A stretch of DNA of 7,832 nucleotides, taken from the NCBI GenBank assembly GCA_031256695.1, contig JAIRQB010000216.1, forward strand, positions 1 to 7,832. Direction: 5' to 3'. Source of the DNA: Elusimicrobiota bacterium. GTDB lineage: Bacteria; Elusimicrobiota; Endomicrobiia; Endomicrobiales; Endomicrobiaceae. Below the pieces are notes generated by a model. It had not been told where the DNA came from. It searched no databases and saw only the letters and a program-made list of their open reading frames with translations. Position 1 is the stretch's first letter, and every line of letters begins with the position of its first letter. The position numbers and the translations under genes are program-made. Shown in pieces: positions 6,308 to 7,832 of the stretch.

Positions 6308-6380
6308 GGGCGGTTAGCTCAGTTGGAAGAGCATTTCCCTTACAAGGAAGAGGCCGTAGGTTCAAGTCCTGCACCGCCCA
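6308..6380 (+). tRNA. tRNA-Val (anticodon UAC)
   Basis: A complete 73-nt cloverleaf. The acceptor stem GGGCGGT (6308-6314) pairs with ACCGCCC (6373-6379), with discriminator A at 6380. The D arm is GCTC/GAGC with loop AGTTGGAA containing the invariant GG. The anticodon stem is TTTCC/GGAAG (one U-G pair) with loop CTTACAA, giving anticodon TAC, which reads GTN valine codons, mainly GTA and GTG. The variable loop has five bases. The T arm is GTAGG/CCTGC with loop TTCAAGT. The 3' CCA is not encoded (CTG follows), so it must be added enzymatically. A weak possible promoter, TTGCGG (6254-6259) with 17 bases to TAAACT (6277-6282), lies upstream. An upstream complement of the acceptor strand is described under findings. 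Confidence 0.96.
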
Positions 6381-6436
6381 CTGCAACAAAAGCCTTCCAA
6401 AAAAAATCTCATTGATAAACTCAAAGAATAATAGCA

Positions 6437-6500
6437 AAAACGGATTTCAGGCAAATTCCAAAATGTTTGGAGTTTTATTGCCGTATACCCGTTTTGTTTT
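6437..6500 (+). terminator. Long nested hairpin with T-rich tail between tRNA-Val and coaD
   Basis: Three nested stems share one axis: AAAACGG (6437-6443) with CCGTTTT (6489-6495), GGCAA (6450-6454) with TTGCC (6478-6482), and TCCAAA (6457-6462) with TTTGGA (6466-6471) closing a three-base loop. The right arm runs into GTTTTGTTTT. It fits an intrinsic terminator for the tRNA transcript. Because it ends only about 40 bases before coaD, it could instead be a leader structure. It is bulged, so the assignment is tentative. Confidence 0.4.
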
Positions 6501-6536
6501 CAACAAAATAAATATAAAGGCGGAAATTTACAAACT

Positions 6537-7034
6537 ATGAAAAATGAAAAAATAAACAGTAAAACAGCAGTCTATCCCGGGAGTTTTGACCCCCTTACAA
6601 ATGGGCATTTGGATATAATCAAAAAAGCCTCTGCAATATTTCCTAAACTGATTGTGGCTATTACAAAGAATATGAACAAAAACCATTCTTTTACTCTTGA
6701 GGAAAGGGTCTCTATGTCAAAAGAGGCTGTCAAAAATTTAAAAAATGTAGAAGTCGTCTCTTTCAACGGGCTTTTGATTGATTATCTTGCGGGCATAAAT
6801 GTTTGCATAATGATTAGAGGTCTTAGAGCGGTATCTGATTTTGAATATGAATTCCAACTCGCCCTTATGAATAAAAAATTAAATCCCGGCATTGAGACTG
6901 TCTTTCTTATGCCTGAGCAGGCAAATACTTTTCTCTCTTCAAGTATGGTGAAAGAAGTGGCATCGCTTGGAGGCAAAACGGGAAGTTTCGTCCCGCCCTG
7001 CGTAGAAAAATATCTAAAAAAATTAAAGGTCTAA
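6537..7034 (+). CDS. coaD: Phosphopantetheine adenylyltransferase
   Basis: A 165-residue CoaD, close to the family's usual length of about 160. It catalyses the penultimate step of coenzyme A synthesis, joining 4'-phosphopantetheine and ATP to give dephospho-CoA in the cytoplasm. It has the nucleotidyltransferase signature YPGSFDPLTNGH (13-24), with the HxGH-type motif as TNGH (H24), the conserved IRGLRAVSDFEYEFQLALMN segment (93-112; R94, R97), and the C-terminal FLSSSMVKEVA (132-142), equivalent to the ISSTxVKE motif. The N-terminus has about 8 extra residues before AVYPGSF compared with many homologues. The ribosome site is weak (AAAGG about 16 bases, GGCGGA about 12 bases before the ATG) and no better in-frame start exists. 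It is the first gene of a tight trio, one base before the pseudopilin gene. Confidence 0.97.
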   Translation: MKNEKINSKTAVYPGSFDPLTNGHLDIIKKASAIFPKLIVAITKNMNKNHSFTLEERVSMSKEAVKNLKNVEVVSFNGLLIDYLAGINVCIMIRGLRAVSDFEYEFQLALMNKKLNPGIETVFLMPEQANTFLSSSMVKEVASLGGKTGSFVPPCVEKYLKKLKV

Positions 7035-7035
7035 A

Positions 7036-7506
7036 ATGAAAATTGCCGAAATGCCTTCTAAAATATTCAATCTTTTGCAAAAGCGCGGCTTTTCTAAAAT
7101 TGAAATAGCCGCTATGTTTATTATTTTTACGCTCTGCCTGATTTTTTCTTTCTTTAAATTTAATTCTATTTTAGATTCGGCGGAAGAAGAAGCGGCAAAG
7201 AGAAATCTAATTTCTTTAAGAATGACTATATCCTCTTATTACAATGACAATAACGGCGCTTATCCAAGCGCAGACATAGAGAGAGAACTTATAAACGGGA
7301 AATATTTGCCTAAAATTCCTCCGCTTAAAATTAAACATCACTCAAAAACGGAAAAAATTTCAATTTTTAAAGAAAATCAAACTGAAGACGATGGAACTTG
7401 GGTCTATGTCCCGCAGGCTTCTCAAGACGGCAAAAAGCGCGCGGGAGACTTTTATATAAACTGCTCTCATAAAAATTCAGACGGAAATATTTGGAGTTCT
7501 CTATAA
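7036..7506 (+). CDS. Type IV pilin-like / type II secretion pseudopilin
   Basis: A 156-residue pilin-like protein. It has a class III leader: positively charged, ending QKRG, cut after G18, giving mature FSKIE with F at +1 and the conserved glutamate at +5 (E23). The hydrophobic alpha-helix IAAMFIIFTLCLIFSFF (24-40) follows, then the charged SAEEEAAKRNLISLRMTISSYYNDNNGAYPS helix-and-turn region (about 47-77) and a pseudopilin-type C-terminus with KYLPKIPP and DGTWVYV, ending NIWSSL. It is expected in the inner membrane until processed and assembled into a pilus or pseudopilus. The leader is fairly long; an internal ATG at codon 6 would shorten it to 13 residues, but AAAGG six bases before the first ATG supports the longer form. 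It begins one base after coaD and ends overlapping the start of its probable peptidase. Which filament it belongs to is not shown here. Confidence 0.88.
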   Translation: MKIAEMPSKIFNLLQKRGFSKIEIAAMFIIFTLCLIFSFFKFNSILDSAEEEAAKRNLISLRMTISSYYNDNNGAYPSADIERELINGKYLPKIPPLKIKHHSKTEKISIFKENQTEDDGTWVYVPQASQDGKKRAGDFYINCSHKNSDGNIWSSL

Positions 7507-7832
7507 TGTTTTTATCCTCAAGCGCCGTCTCAAGCCTTATAGGATTTTTTTTGACTGCCGCAAGTTCAGCCTTTGCTTTTAAATGCGCGGACATTTTTTT
7601 AAACCGCAATAAAGGGCGGAAACAAAATGCAAAAACCTTCTCTTTAAAAACCGCTTTTTGTTTTTCACTTTTAGTTGGGATTTTATGCCCTCTTTTCGCA
7701 TATTTTGCCGAGCAAAATCCGTATCAGCATTCAATTCTTATCTTTCCAATTCTAATTTTTTATCTAATCTCTGTTTCCGCCATAGACATTAAAACGCATA
7801 TCATTCCCGATATTTTCCCCCTCTCTGCCGCT
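7506..7832 (+). CDS. Prepilin peptidase (type IV leader peptidase, A24 family), 3' end outside window
   Basis: A partial frame of 109 codons, running off the window end. It is an integral membrane aspartic protease that cuts prepilin leaders. Hydrophobic segments lie at about 8-30, 48-66 and 74-93. The catalytic signature AIDIKTHIIPD (92-102) places the first active-site aspartate at D94; the second aspartate would lie beyond the window. In bifunctional PilD-type enzymes a cytoplasmic module with two CxxC pairs, about 60-70 residues, lies between the first helix and this motif. Here that gap is only a short basic loop (RNKGRKQNAK, about 34-43) with no CxxC, so an N-methylase module appears absent. 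The ATG overlaps the pseudopilin stop by one base (TAATG), with GGAG at 7493-7496 as ribosome site. Family assignment is good; completeness cannot be judged. Confidence 0.85.
   Translation, partial: MFLSSSAVSSLIGFFLTAASSAFAFKCADIFLNRNKGRKQNAKTFSLKTAFCFSLLVGILCPLFAYFAEQNPYQHSILIFPILIFYLISVSAIDIKTHIIPDIFPLSAA

Larger units (their letters stand above)
6158..6536. other. 379-base stretch without a protein gene (GT39 to coaD)
   Basis: It holds tRNA-Val at 6308-6380, an 8-bp GC-rich inverted repeat between the tRNA leader (6284-6291) and its 5' acceptor strand (6306-6313), a small CGGC-AAAAA-GCCG hairpin near 6258-6270, and the long hairpin at 6437-6500. The left 150 bases must contain the divergent promoter of the GT39 gene, but I see no hexamer pair good enough to name. 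No credible protein-coding frame is present. Confidence 0.7.

Noticed and set aside
6228..6437. Open frame on the minus strand across the tRNA gene
   Set aside because: It is the antisense of tRNA-Val. Peptides such as WAVQDLNLRPLPCKG are a well-known annotation artefact of tRNA genes.
6572..6976. Two 64-codon minus-strand frames opposite coaD, and another at 7367-7609
   Set aside because: They are complements of well-supported plus-strand genes, with no ribosome sites or domains.

Overview
This is an AT-rich bacterial window carrying mostly housekeeping and cell-envelope genes. The Gram-negative type III prepilin leader, the small pseudopilin with a GxYP...KYLP...DGxWVY pattern, and the low-GC but GCC/GGC-flavoured codon use would fit an Elusimicrobiota-like (for example Endomicrobium-type) host. 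That placement is inference from general protein style; no marker gene here settles it.

Layout. (1) Bases 73-3002, minus strand: a tight four-gene operon read right to left. It holds a CTP-dependent polyprenol/diacylglycerol kinase-family membrane protein, a membrane-anchored CE4 polysaccharide deacetylase, the rRNA methyltransferase TlyA, and a histidine-phosphatase-family protein that lacks the usual second catalytic histidine. (2) Bases 3003-3262: a divergent intergenic region with an 18-bp perfect palindrome beside an extended -10 element for the minus operon, then three 34-bp tandem repeats that end in a strong hairpin just before xseA. (3) Bases 3263-4510, plus: xseA, the large subunit of exonuclease VII, with a clear GGAGG ribosome site. 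(4) Bases 4535-6157, minus: a GT39/PMT-type membrane glycosyltransferase. A bidirectional terminator separates it from xseA. (5) Bases 6158-6536: a region without a protein gene, containing tRNA-Val(UAC) and a long nested hairpin. (6) Bases 6537 to the window end, plus: coaD, a type IV pilin-like/type II secretion pseudopilin, and the start of a prepilin peptidase, packed with 1-bp spacing or overlap.

How the genes fit together. The lipid/polyprenol kinase, deacetylase and GT39 enzyme all belong to envelope polysaccharide and lipid-carrier chemistry. The pseudopilin and prepilin peptidase are substrate and processing enzyme and are plausibly co-expressed with coaD. TlyA, XseA, CoaD and the tRNA are housekeeping. 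I found no CRISPR array, insertion sequence, phage gene or defence system. The main points of interest are the structured intergenic DNA upstream of xseA, the apparent absence of the methylase module in the prepilin peptidase, and the altered active site of the histidine phosphatase-like protein.
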